Source of the DNA: Taenia hydatigena | Lineage: Eukaryota > Platyhelminthes > Cestoda > Cyclophyllidea > Taeniidae | DNA: 64,000 nt | Assembly (NCBI GenBank): GCA_036345935.2 | Contig: JADWOT020000004.1 | Span: forward strand, 16,485,423-16,549,422 | Direction: 5' to 3' | Part shown: piece by piece, positions 22,801 through 36,160 of the stretch | How positions within the stretch are numbered: the first letter of the stretch is position 1 | How the letters are laid out: each line of letters opens with the position of its first letter | Notes under the pieces: model-generated | What the model was told of the DNA's origin: nothing | What the model saw: only the letters and a program-made list of their open reading frames with translations | The model's database searches: none | Program-made: the position numbers and the translations under genes

Positions 22801-25800
22801 ACGGTGCAATTATCCTCAACAGTGTGATCTAGGGAAGTCTCGGAGTCGAGAGAGAAGACGACAACACGACCTCTAAATTGCCATGAACGGTCCTGATCCT
22901 GGACGAGGTACTTCCGAATCGAGGGGATGCAGATAGGGTGTACAGAGTGACGGTCGGGCATAAGGAAGTCACCAGCGGGGAGGTCGAGAGGAGGAAGAGG
23001 AGTAGAAGAGCAAGAGTGCGCAGATTGGGCAGGGTCGTCGGAGTAGAGCATCGCGTGAAGATGATTCGCCAGCTCTCCAATCGATAGACAACGACAGACT
23101 TGGTGAAGGACAGTGGGAGTGAGACAGAGAGTAAGCCAGAGCCATGTGTTCAGTGGGTGCACGATGCAGAGTTGGGAAATCCTGTTCTCCTTGATCACCT
23201 CCTTACCACTGACACCGACACCAGACGTCACCTAGGTGACAAAATGGCCGAATGATAAAGTGGTCCTTTCCAATGTAAACACCCCTACGCAGACCCGTTC
23301 TACCGTCCACAATGCGGCTACCACCTAGATGTCATTAAACTCGACCCACCAGGTCCGCCACCCTTCCGAACGGCCATAATTTAGCCACTTCCAAATCCTC
23401 ATATCTTGTGCCGTTTCTCAGGGCCAATTCGGACGTCAGGGTAGTAGCAAGGGACCTCGTACCAACTAGGCATTGTTCCACAGCCATTATGCATATGGAT
23501 CAAGTTTCAACTTATACATTGTTTATCACTGATACAAAGTATGGAGAGAGGATTAATTTGGTGCACAGAGAAGCGACACACCTCAGGTCTCAGTACATCA
23601 GATGGTCGCACCACAGGACCACGCTGTAAGCGCGTCCTGTCCCAGTGATTACGGCGATAACTCTGAAGCTAAGCTTATGAACGCTCGCAAGGCATGCATG
23701 AATTAACATTACAAAAGGCCTCAAAGAGTTAGGGATCACTTCCAGCAACTCACTCACGCCTTTACAGTGGCATGATCCGGCCTTATCTTACCAAATAGTA
23801 TCCACCTTATTCTAAAGCAGTGAGAATCACCAAGGCCTATGAAGCCTTCCATTACCTTCACCTTAGCCATCGTAGACACACGTCTATCACATAGAGACCT
23901 TGGAAGACAAAATACGCAAGCGGGAATGAATGCGTGAATCTGACACTTCTGAAAACTGGCAATCCACTATCCTTGATGTTGAGCTAACAATGCATATACT
24001 AGGAGAGCTATGTCCTCCACAGTCCCGTCACTAATCGGGCAATATCGTCACGAGGTCTGCATTTCCTCCACGTCAACTAGGAGACTCACGGTCTTGCTGC
24101 TTGGTTATAAATAGGCAAAAGGCAGTTAAGACAAGATTGCTAAATTTGCGAACATAAAACAGTACAAGAGTCTTACTTTAGAGCAGTTCTAACAAAAAAT
24201 AGGACCGGAGTTAGCTCACGTTGCAAAGAAGACAAGAGCAGTATGCACGGGATGTTGAGCGCGAATCAAGGCGATTCGATCGCCATCTATATCGACACAG
24301 GGCTCTCGCACGATGAAGCAAAGATTTAGTTAATGATCCAACTTCAGAGCCACCAGTAAGCATCCTAAGCATCTACGCCTTTGAAAGGAATACCTGTTGA
24401 TAGTTCATGTAGACCAAAGCTTCAGACAAGCTAGCAAAAGTCAGTGGAGAAAGACACAATCTATCGATGGCTTATTCGTCTTCGTCTAAGAAAAAGTACG
24501 ACTCCATAGTTAGAAAGTACGAACTCACATTGGCAGCATTCCGATGTCGTGAGATTCGCGTGACAGCAACAAGAGGAGTGGAGGGATCGAGACCCCGCGT
24601 CTCCTCCACCAGGCGGAGGCGAGTACCATGCTTAAACCTTGCGTAATCGAGGTAGGAGGTAGCGCCCCGTCGGTGCAGCTCCGCGGGCAGCTGCTCGGCC
24701 ATGTAATCTGGGACGGGGCTGGAGGCACAAAGACCACTGGAGTTGGGTCCCACGACTGCATAGCTGCCTGGATCTTCGGGCGGCAGATCAATAGGACGCA
24801 CAAGAAGGCCTGGCCACTGAGCAGTGGGTATGCTGGACAACGGGACGCCGAAGCGAGCGCAAATGCCGCTCTGTAGCAGGGGTTGATCACAATGTGGCGG
24901 TGTCAGAGTTTTCTGCTCTCTCTGACTCACGTAAAAGTCCTTTTCCTCTGCCCAACGCACCAGAGCGCGAGAGGCCTCCTCATCGAAGACCATGTCTAAA
25001 GTGGTACAAGGAGATCACAGGATACCCAGTGCTGATTGCCATCTATCACCACTAGGAATATCCAGTCCTATACTGGGCCAATGCGCTTAGTTTTGGCAGT
25101 ATGTTTACTAACAGCATTTGAAATTAAAGAGAGCAAGGTAGTTATTTTTGATACTTTGATTGGTGTGCTCTGTTGGGCCGAGATTATCGCTCTTCAGCCT
25201 ACTTACCGCGTTCAAAGTAGGGCTGCAATACATCGCTTTCACAGTGGACGCTGACCACACCGATTGGTGGGCAAGTTGGCTCACTTTTCACCAAAAATGC
25301 AACACCATTAAACGGCGCTACAAATAGTTATAACTTATCCAACAGAGACTAAATCCCTACATTTGTCACTCGAGTCCAAAAGATAAATCGTTGCATCCGT
25401 GCTGGGACCCGATTAAAAGAGAGCGAAACCAGTGTACGAGAGAAACTGTCATCCTATTTGTCTGACCTAAACAGTTTGATGAATGCAGGGGCTACAGATA
25501 GGAGTACAAGGACAACAGCAGCTACAACACGACCAGTTGCCAAATCAAGAGTAAGGCTGATGGTCCCGTGCTTCGCCTCTCTAGGCTGAAACCACCATCG
25601 TCCCTTCCATGCGTTCCTTCCATTGGTATCCCCGTGAGACAAACATCTAATCGGTTAGAGACGCGTAACCTGATTCTACCAGCTGTCATACACTAAACTG
25701 AGACTAAGACGTAGTGATGGAGTGAGGCCAATACGCATGAGTCAATACAGAATGAGTGGCTCATTTTACCATTTTAAAACACCATTCACACCCACGAGAA

Positions 25801-28800
25801 ATGCAAGTTTTGCTTCCTAGCTTAAAGCTGAAAATCACCGCCATTTCTTTAGCACACAATATGCATGCTACTGTTTTCCAAATGGAAACACAACAGAGTA
25901 GGTAATGGGACCTGTCCATAAGCGTCGACAAAATACCAAGGCAAACCCATAGCCGGATACGAGCAACCTACCCGAGAGCCTGACAATGAGAAGTATGCCA
26001 CAGATCTGAGCATTCTGAGGATCCACCTTGAGTTCAGTGAAGGGATCTATGGCAAAGTCGGTGTTATATGGTGAGATGGAGGTACTGACACAGGAGGGGA
26101 CCACAGGCGTGGGGAAGGAGGAGAAGGGAGTCGAGTAAAAGGAAAACTGATTGTTGCTGAAGTTGAGATCGAAGTTTACGGGTTTGTTGATGTCAACGGA
26201 GAGTTGAGCAAGAATTTGGTGAGTGCGAAGAGCCAATTTCAGTTGGTCCTCTGTCAGTACCACCGTGGCTCTCCTTCGCAGGCGTACTCGCATCATCCCA
26301 GATTGCATGTAGAGCGGCACGCGGCACACAAAGTCAGACTAAACAGAACCCACGCAAACCACCATTGATAAAACAGGAGGACCAGTAATAATTTATTTAT
26401 ACATGGCTCTAGAAGAGGGAAAGGTCACCCCGTCACCCAATCTACACGCTCATTATGGAGAACTGTGCTCACGTCACCTGCCACTAACCGGCAATCAATC
26501 TGTGCCCCAAAGTCATAACAACTGATTCGAGCGTCACAACCCCAACAGCACTGGCGAACATGCTCTAAAAGGGTAACAACCCCTCATTAAAAGCACGCTG
26601 TGGAATCGCAATTGATGAGCATGATTAAATTCAAAGAATCTATCAACAGAGGGACTAACAAGATTGCATCGGTTTCGATAAACACTCCAGTCTCCGTTCC
26701 TGCATAACAAACAGTATCGTGGCAAGGTTAAATTGCTTGCATTACTGAAAGTAGACTTCCATCAAGACAGGGAGGCTCGATTCGAGCTCATTTCGAAAGA
26801 ATACGCATAATAATACAACTATGTGGTATCACACGAAAATAATAGCCAGGAGGAAAAATATGATGTAGTGCCGAGACAATACGGCATGACGCATGATTTA
26901 TCAGAAAAGCCTTTCCATTTTGCCAGATCACCCCACCATAGGACGTCGACTTACCATGGGTGAAAAGCCTACGTAACTGATGAACTCATTGAACTCTGTG
27001 GCACACGAAACTCGCTTTAACGAATGCCAATTGGTTGCTATTGATGCCAGATCTAAGTCCCTCGAAAGCTTTTGGCAAGTGAAGCAAGAATTTGATCAGA
27101 GAAAGCCCTCTACCTCAAAGTCTTCCCACCCAAAAGGCTAGCAGCACTAATGAACATAGCAACAAACCCTAGAAATAGGCCTGGAGAAGAGGAGACCGAT
27201 CGTCTGATCAGTGTGTCGGAAGTACGCTGCATCCACCTTGATGAGATAAGCGACGTCTTCTGGCAAAGGCATTTGCCAGACATAGAGGTGAACCGGCCGA
27301 TTCGCCTCGATTGGCTGCTGGTAAGGCGCCGAAAGGGAGGCGAGTTTCTAAAGATTTGTCAGAAATGCGAGTCAAGTTGCGCGAAACCCACGTTTTCACA
27401 CTAGAGCGAAGAGAAGGAATTACGTGAATTGGATAAAACCGAGCGATGTTGAGCGGCCGGTTCGATGATTTCTTCTTTTTCACTGGCAACTCCTCATCAG
27501 TGCTGGAATAGTCCGGAACGTTTGGCCGAACGCCTCCGTTAACCTGTTTGGCCGAGGCGGTCAATGCATTGATATTGAGTGAAGGGAAAAGGGGGCAAGA
27601 CGTAAAAGCAGGCCAGTGAACGTACCATGGACTTTACGGCGCATTCTGGGGTAAAGCTTTGTTTGGCCGTGGGGGAGCCACCACAATAAACAATTCCAGG
27701 GGGTAGTGGCTCAAAACCGACGTCTCCATTTTGCACATTGTCACTGCCACTGGAGGATACCCTGTCGAAAGAGTCGCTTGAGACGGCGCTAACAGTGGTA
27801 CTATCTTCCTCCACGGGCGTCATCAACAGACGTGCCTGCGACACGGCACTCCATGCCTTCGATGAGCCATCTTCCCGAGGGCTTCCTAGGTCCAGCTTAC
27901 TAATATCACTAATAAGGCATTCCATTAGTCCTTCTTCCGCACGATTAGATAATTTTGTATGCTTGGATAGCTCTATCAGCTGACGATAGTTAATTGGTAG
28001 TAGATCGGGTCCAAGAAGACCTTTGAATAAGCAAGAACGAGTTACAAATTTAGGTGGAGAGACAGATCTGAAAAAGTAAAGACTACTCTAGCAACAAAAG
28101 GGAGCGCCGCACAAACGCTAGCATTTGACAAATTTGGACGGCTCAATGACAACAAAATAAAAAACGATATCAAACAGTTTTATTTACATTAAGAAAAAAT
28201 ATAGGCCAAAAAGTCGAGAAGAATCGTGTCCATCCGCTGCCCTGGTGAAAGAAATTACGTTAAGTATGCTTCTTACCAATCACAGTAGTAAACATTCGAA
28301 ATCCTTTATTTGGAAAACAAACTGTACATTTCCGAAATATTGTAATGCTTCATGAACCGGAGTCGGAAAACTGGTACCGAATTTTGAAGAGTGAGTGACA
28401 CCAAACGCAGAAATCAGCACCTTTTACAACTAAAAGTCACTGACTATGAATTAGCATGAGAGAAACCACTGCAATGTGACGCAGAAGGACGTGTGAGTAA
28501 GTCCGAGTGCTGTAAAAGCAGTGTTAACGCATGATCGGAGCCAACTGTATGCAGAAATACAGACTGCAAGATAATTCAGGTTATAACTATGACAAAAGGC
28601 AGTCAGATATGCGGTAACAGACAATGGATTTTAGATATCACCTTAGCAGCAAAACAAAAAAAATTAACTCAGCACTGCACTCACAAGCAACAGCTTAGAA
28701 TCCTTTTAGGCGTAAAAGAGGCAGACAATCCTTCAGGGTTCACAATTTACGAGCATAACAATGAAAAGCAAAACCTCAAAGTTATCGGCCTGGTAATGGT

Positions 28801-31800
28801 ACAACCGGCCTGTGAGATGAAGAGAACAGAGGCGAAATGAAGCATGAAACAGAGCGCAAAAACCAACCAATTAATAGCAACTTATTAATGATTGGATGAT
28901 ATCGGTGTGCGACAAGTCGATAACAAAACCAACAACAACAACAACAATCTTATTGGCTAATCTTATTCAATACACATTCGGGTCGTGTGGATCACATCAA
29001 TCACCTGCCTCAGGAATCCAACCATAGGTCACCTCGTGGCGCAGTACTACCGAACGCCGAATCTGCTCATGGATACACTGGTTGAAACAAAGGCAGCAAA
29101 TATAAAAAGGGGGGACGCATCGAGGCCTGCCCACATTCTTTGCTGTAGCATCGAAGCTGAAGACGCCTTCAGTTTCTATTTCATTGGAAGACCTGATCAA
29201 TGAATTACAAGCATCCCACGCAATCACACCAGGCGATGAAGAAGGAGGTTTGTCTAGGCACTTATTGGCTTCCTTGCGGCAAGATAAACACTTACCACTC
29301 AAGTATCACTGCCTCTACATGCAGGGACTAGGCTTGAAATGCTTCATCCGACAAACGCAGCAAAAGATGCCCAGCATCTTTTCAGTTATTGTTAAATCAA
29401 CCACTTCACACTACTGCCACCTCATTAAAACCTTTGGCTAGCACAAAGTATGTCACACAGAGTTAGAGAAAAGGCGCAGTTAGGGCGAGGTTAGAACTTA
29501 CCAGCTTCGTGGAGCAGCTTGCAGGCCTCAAGCCTTGCCAACTGTTTGGCCATTTTGCTGGTTGATGCAAGTGGACCCTGAAAAAGAAAGGATTAACTGC
29601 TGCATAAAACCCACACATTCAAGGCTGCCTAGGAGACTGCTACCATCGAACAGGTGCCGAGAGGGTGTCGAACAGGGACTAACCTTAATGATGTCTCGCA
29701 GCGGTGACGGCGGTGGCATGAGCATGTGAACACGATAACCATCAAAATCCTTATGTACTGAATACAGGATCTTCAGGGGATAGGACGTGTCGGTTTTAAG
29801 CAGGGCTGTGTACCTAAGTGAGGAGTGAATACACAGCATGAGCACATCAAGAAAGACGGGCAGGAAGCTGCTAAAAATTGGCATGAATTGGGAAGAATAC
29901 CTCATGAGCACGGAAGAGGCACCAGTAATGGTGATTCGTGGTCCATCTATGCCGTAGGGCATGTAGGAAGGATTGGAGAGCTGGGCGGTGCCAGCAAACC
30001 CTGTCTCTACTTCCGCCGCCTCCTCCTCCTCCTCCTCCACATTGACAATGCATCGACACTCAAGGTAATCATCAATCGCCTTCACGGAGTTGGCAATGTT
30101 AGACATGAGTCGCAAGACTAGGCATGCTATCAACAAAACAGAGACACTTACCTCCGACATTTGAACAAAGTTGTCCACATTTTTCCTACATTTGGACTCG
30201 TCATCAGTCAAGAGAACAAAGTAAGACGTTTTTGCCCGTGCTCTCCCCTAAAAAGAAAAAACAACAAGCTTGCAGTCATCTGGCTACCACTTTGAGACCA
30301 TGCGACTGCTCGAGCAATCGCGTTACTACTCTCCCATTCCTTCCGTAGGAATTAACAGTGACCGCCTGAATCCGCGAGGTTGCAGATCAAAAGGAGACTC
30401 TCGCAACTACGTTAGTGTTCGCTGACTATCCCGAATTAAAATCGTCCAACTTTGAACCCTATCCTTCCATGAACCTATGAACAAGAACAGCGACGAGCCC
30501 AATTCCACTGTCCAAAGTGCTCTAGCGAACCAGCGCGGAAGACAGACTCCTGCATGACTGAGCGTGTCGAGATTCGCAACAGAAGCCTATCAAAATTGCG
30601 TCTGCATTTGGAAACTAACCACAGCGCAACAGACAGTAGTGAATCGAGCACATAAAAAAAGCAAAACAAACCACTGCGACAGCACTCACTTGAGATTGAA
30701 TGAATGAACGAAAGTTTGTCAGCTCGTCAGCCTTAATGACAACGTTGCAGGATCGAACATCGAGCCCCTCCTCCACAACATTGGTTGCCACCAGCACGTT
30801 AAAGGCGTTCTTTCGGAACCCATCCAGCACATTCAACTGCTCGTTGGTCGAAAGTGACGCCTACAAAGCAGCAACAACACCATTTGCATTTGTAGAGAAT
30901 AAAGAATCGGTGCTGGTGGGTTCAACTCACTACAGGGTTGGTTGGATTAGCACTGACACAGTACGATGCCTTTAATCCGGCATAGAGAGGCGTCACTGCC
31001 GAAACCTCCGTGATTAGATGTGCCACTGAGACTGCGGTGATTCTCTCCTTCACCAACAGCAACGCAGAGAGAGTCTCATTGTTTGCTGCCATCACTCGCT
31101 GCAACAGACAACCACAGATAACGCAATAACATGAGACGAGACACAAATGGAACCTACGCGGTAATGCAGCAGCAATCGGAGCAGTAGAACCATCTTAGAG
31201 CTCAAGGGAAAGTGCGCCAAGATCCACTCTCCCCAGGCAAGATTCTTGGGATCAGAAGCCGGCGGCTGGATGAGTTTGGCGGCGAGGGACTGACGGACCT
31301 GTCTATACGTCTCAAGCGCCTCTGCCAGTGTGGCTAAACAGATCTGAATGATGCTGACACACTGAGGGTTCGTGATGACTTTGGGGGTGCTCAAAAGTAA
31401 AAGGTTTTTGAGCACCTTCTCAAACTGCTCGCAAGCCTAGCAAGAGGAAAAAGGAACTTAGTAAGCCAAACAATAAAATAAATGGATAATCAGTGGAGGT
31501 AGAATCTACGTGAGCAGCACAGTAAACACCGAATTCCTCCATCGCACGGACACATTGAAGGAGGATGCGCTTTATCTTTGACGCATTGAATTCATGTAAT
31601 TCCATGACGGAGAGAAAGGCCTCCTTTTTGACATTCTTGTCCTCATCGAGCAGGGCCTCCAGATCTATGTAATCCTCCCTCCCCGCGCCAGAAGAGATCC
31701 TTTTAGGGATATAAAATGCGGTTAGAAATAGTGTCCAAGGACTGGAAAGCCACTTACTGTCTGAGTTTCTCCACACCACGAAGGAGGATTTGCGAGAAAT

Positions 31801-32939
31801 TGTAATAGGAGTCGTTGGGCGCAAGTCTGGTGTCGGCGCAACTGGGCCTAATATCCCGAATGCGCGCACCCGTCGCAGCGTTAATCGAACTGTCAGTAGA
31901 AGTGACGACTCGTGCCCGCATAAGCTGCTCCAGATGCCTCACCTTTGTTTCCATGCTCTCACCACGCTTCAGATTGTTCACCAGAGAGGCTGACAAACCC
32001 AACACCTTTAGAGAGGGCAAAACACAGTCAACTGCAAACAACTTAATAAAGATTCCTCACAGCTCTAAGCAATGATTAGGTCTTGCACCTATCCAGACGG
32101 GGAAACAGCAGGAGGCACGAACAAATTGTCCTAATATGGCAGATGGTAAATAAACGCAAAAAAGACGAACAGACGAAGGAAGAGGTGTGACAGTCCTTGA
32201 AGGGCATACCTTAGGTCCACGAGAATAATCTGGAAGCCATTTGCCGGGTGGAAAGGCATGTAGGTGTTGGCATATGTCAGTATAGTCTGATTTGGAGTCT
32301 GGGTCAGCATGGTGGCACTCGTCAAAGATGATGAGACAAACATCATTCAGACTCAGCTTTCGATGGTTTAGAACGTCGCGGAGGACGCCGGCAGTGGCCA
32401 CTAAAACCCTATGCCTTTCCAGCTGTTCTTGCCAAATGCTCTAAAATCCACGAAAGCGCTGAATTTTGTCAAAAATGCGCAAGGATGTGGGAAAGAGGGG
32501 AAGAGAGATCAGCAACTCACTTTTGTCCAGCTGTCGATCCAGACACTGGGCGCGACCTGGCCATGGAAAATCCCGATTTCCTTGGGTGAAACGGGGAGTT
32601 GGGAGCGCAAAAACTCAGCCAGTTGATAAACAAGGTGAACTAAATAAAATTCAATGTAGAGAGAGCTTGTTTTAAAAAAGGTGGATGCATGAAGTGGGGA
32701 GTCATTATAAACCCACCCGTTTTGGCTACAAGAATAATACGTTTGCCGCCTTCTGAGACAGGGCGATAAGTTTCCGGGAGGTGATCCTTTATGACCATGG
32801 CAGCGATGAATGATTTTCCGAGACCAGTGCTTAGTTTTACAATGACGCTTTCATTGCGGGCTATGTTAGCCATTTCTACTTGATACGGCCGGGCCTCCAA
32901 CATCTTGGATTTTCGAGAGAGCGTTGAAGAACATAGCAT
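19819..32939 (-). CDS. DICER1: Dicer endoribonuclease, full domain set
   Basis: Cuts long dsRNA and pre-miRNA hairpins in the cytoplasm. The gene has many exons; the first three are phase-checked (32717-32939, 32521-32639, 32210-32440). Domains in order: helicase with Walker A STGLGKSF (about 32815), DECHHA box (32300), GLSASL (31990), the LVATNVVEEGLDVRSCNVVI motif (30730-30800) and GRARAKTSYFVLL motif VI (30210-30245); the DUF283 end SKMAKQLARLEACKLLHEAG (29505-29575); an acidic/Ser-rich linker (27540-28010); platform (25868-26330) and PAZ-like region (24540-24990); RNase IIIa with LERLELLGDSFLKF (22610) and DKSIADSMESLLG (22270); RNase IIIb with LEFLGDAILDFVV (21100) and KVLGDMLEAIIGAIFVDSGG (20620-20680); and a C-terminal dsRBD (last exon 19819-20011, QCVRVTAKYKGCRLIGEGF). 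The retained helicase argues for the Dicer-1 type. The start is the first in-frame ATG; an ATG 36 nt downstream (MLEARPYQ) is also possible. Confidence 0.93.
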
Positions 32940-35900
32940 TTTTTTGCTTGGTCGGGATTGTAAAGAAATCCAAGAGCACAGAATGGATTACTAGCGGGAG
33001 TGAAACAATAGTTGCGAAAACATTATTTGAAAACAGAGCCGCAAAATTGCACTCAACGTAACGTACCAAATAGCGCATTTAATAATACAACAACTAAGAA
33101 AATACATTGTGTAGTGCAAAAATCTGCCTGTTACTTTTAGAATCTATAAGCAATGTCCTAACGGTCAATAATGGAATTGTTCTTAGCGATGAAGCTACCG
33201 TGACTTGACGAATTGAACAGTCGAACGACACGCACCTCTGCGCAACACTTCACGTCAGTGTCTGTTTTAAAACAATGACCGAGACCTGGACTTGTATTAA
33301 CAAAATGTAGAGCAGAATATCTATTTCGAACATGATTTCGCGGCGAACTCCTAACTACGTTACAAATAATTGAAGTTCTTTTGGAAGCCATAAATTGTCT
33401 GCTATTAATCTGACTTTTATGAGACTGTGGGATTTCTTTAAAAATTTCAGGTATTTTCCAGGCTAAATGTTCTAAGGGACGCCGATGTTACATAGTCATA
33501 TGAGCACGTACCTGTAGCACAATCGCGTCGATACCTTGGGGCGGCGCAAATGAAGAAGAATTTTTCTTGCCTTCAGGAGAGTTCTTTTCAAGGAGTAGTT
33601 CTTTAGAAGTTAAGTCGTCTTTTGCTCTCGAAGGAGATTAATTTGGAGCAGCGAAACTCTTGGCTGAGTTTTGTGGAGCCCTAAGCAGGTGGTTTGTCAG
33701 ACCATTGTAGTGGGTGGTGTGCGATGCTTGCGGCCCACCTCAGCGTGTAGTGTTTAAATATTCTCGTTCGCAATTCCGCAGTTATTTACCAGCGTTCGAA
33801 AGTTTTTGCCTTTGAGGCGACATTAGCATGAGCGGTAGTCCCAAAGCGGGAAATCGTTTCAGCACTTCAATTTTGAGCGAGCTATAATTTGATCAAATAA
33901 CAAGTCCAACTGGTCTTCAAGTATTTATACATTATTTAACCGCAGCTCACAGCTGACTTATGATTATCGCAGTCCTTGAATTGGTGATCAGTCTGTCTGC
34001 TCAAAGTGATGATTTATCAAGCTAGTATGCACAACTTCAAAGTAAAAGGTGCTCCGCTAGGTTGTCCATCCTTAATGTAGCAAACTTAGTTTTTAGTTTC
34101 TGCAAGGCTTTTTCACCTACTGTAAGCGGCAAGGAATTTTCGGTAATGATCCTAACTCGCCTGCAAACTGGGTTGCTCATGTATGTACATTAACTTGACA
34201 TAATGCCTTTTGGCTTTAGGCTCATCTCCATGGGGTAGCTACTCTGGCTAATTAATTGCGGGCAAACCGTAACTCTTGCCATTGTTTCTCAAAGATGTTC
34301 TCACACGCTTAAAGGTCTGTTATTGTGCTCTTAAGGGCCAAATTTAGCAACTGAGAGGCTGTGTTTTTTCTAAAATGACAAGCAAAATCTAGAACCACGC
34401 TTTTGTCAAACGCATTCATATCAGATAGTAAAAGGATCGGACTAGACCAAAAGCAATTTTGCAGAGAAGCACAACTTCTAGCCAGTTATGCGCAAAATCC
34501 TTAGCTTGTATTGAATACAATCGCCTTAAAAATCTTAAAGAACAAGTGGTGGAAAATTTGGGTGCCAAGATTTGTAGCCAAAACCATCCAGCTCTCTATA
34601 GCAAAAGGATTGATTTAGGTCTCCGCAGCAACTCAAGTGTCAAAAAGATCTGTGTCTAAGCGGAATCAGTCCAAAATTCCGCTGACGGTCTTTGTGCTTA
34701 GCTTAGACCCAAACGCGCTGACGTCGATAAGCTGCGGTGTGCTCCTTTGGCCCCTCTGGCAAGGCAATAGAACTTGAGTTGCTACTTGTATAAATCACCG
34801 TTAAGTTCTCCGCACTACCATGTGTAGAAAAGTGCATTGTTTCTGTGCTATTTCTGAGAAGTACCCTAGTACGCAAACAAATGTTGCTGAATGAATTAAA
34901 GATAGGGCAGACTTTGTAAAGGACCTAAAAAGAGTTACTCTGGCTACATCATTGCCGCTTGTTCTGCGTGAAAAGTTTACAAGACTAGGGTTTTGACTAG
35001 AATCTAAGCTTACTGCTAACTCGTTGATAATGTAACCACTTTAAGGTGAGTAACTTATTTGAAAATCATACGTATAGTACTTTGCTTGTTTAAACTACCG
35101 TTTTTCAGTCAGGGTTACAGAGATGGCTGCATTTCCCAAGCTGCGTAGGCTGGCATTCAAGCCATAGCAACAGCTTTTTTCCTTCTGTCCGTTGAATACA
35201 TGTATTCTACCCTAGTATTCTGCCTTCTCTTGTCTTCGGGGGAGCCTCGGGACACTTCATTACGAACTGAATGTTCAACTGTGATACCTTGTTTATTTGG
35301 ACTGTCGATTCGGTCAGGGTCACAGGGGCAGCCATGTTGCCCTATCTGCGTAGGTTGGCCTTCGGGCCATGCCAGCAGTTCATTTTCCTCTGCTCGTTGA
35401 ATGTATGCACTCTGCTTTAATGCTCTGCCTTTTTTGTCTTTAAAGGAGCCTTAAGATTCTACATCAACATTGGAATAACTGCAATGGGCCACCGGCTGGC
35501 AATATTGCGGCCACTACAACTTTATAGCGCCACCTTTGTTCTCTCCCTTTTCCTTGCAATCGCCATTGCAAACAAGATTTATCATCTTGGGGCGTCTTAA
35601 TCGTGGCTGATGAAGTGAACCAATAATGTATTAATAGGCGAGATGCAAGGACACTTTCACCCCAAATCGGTGCAATCGGCATTCTTGTCAGGGAGAAGAT
35701 TCGATTCATGTTGCCTCCTCCCAGCTAAAAAGCGCAGTTAAAAAAAGCATGAACATTTGACTTTGTGCTTTGCAATTACGAAACTATTGCGTCTTGCTAT
35801 AATAAATTAAATCCTCAAAACGCTGTCTTTTCCAAGTTCCAGTGCGCATTTGCATGTGACCAAAAAACAAATTAAATAGAAATAGGTTATTAGACTGTTG

Positions 35901-36160
35901 TTTTCTAGCATTAATAAGGACTCGTTGACAGCCAATATTCTTGGGCGTTGCTTCTTTACTTCCTAACATTCTGCCATTTAAATAACAATGGGGCAATCTT
36001 AATATGCCAGAAAGCCGGCTATAAATATTAAACGAATTAAGAATAACTGTAGAGGATCTGGATCTAAATGCTAGCTAATAAATGTGCAAACTATAAACTG
36101 TTTCAACTAATCCCGTGCCGGTGTTTTATTTGAAACAGCTGTACGTTGGTGGTTTTCGGA
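32940..36160. other. Intergenic DNA between divergent Dicer and GORASP
   Basis: About 3.2 kb that must contain the promoters of both divergent genes. No coding exon or RNA gene was recognised; open frames here are short and AT-rich. One degenerate tandem duplication lies at 35106-35456. Confidence 0.5.
35106..35456. repeat. Degenerate tandem duplication, period about 205 bp
   Basis: Unit A starts CAGTCAGGGTTACAGAG (35106) and unit B CGGTCAGGGTCACAGGG (35311). The following blocks recur in order: TGCGTAGGCTGGCATTC against TGCGTAGGTTGGCCTTC, AAGCCATAGCAACAG against GGGCCATGCCAGCAG, and (G/C)TTGAATxxATG followed by TATTCTGCCTT against TGCTCTGCCTT and GGAGCC. Roughly 75-80 percent identity over about 150 bp by eye. 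No coding function evident. Confidence 0.6.
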
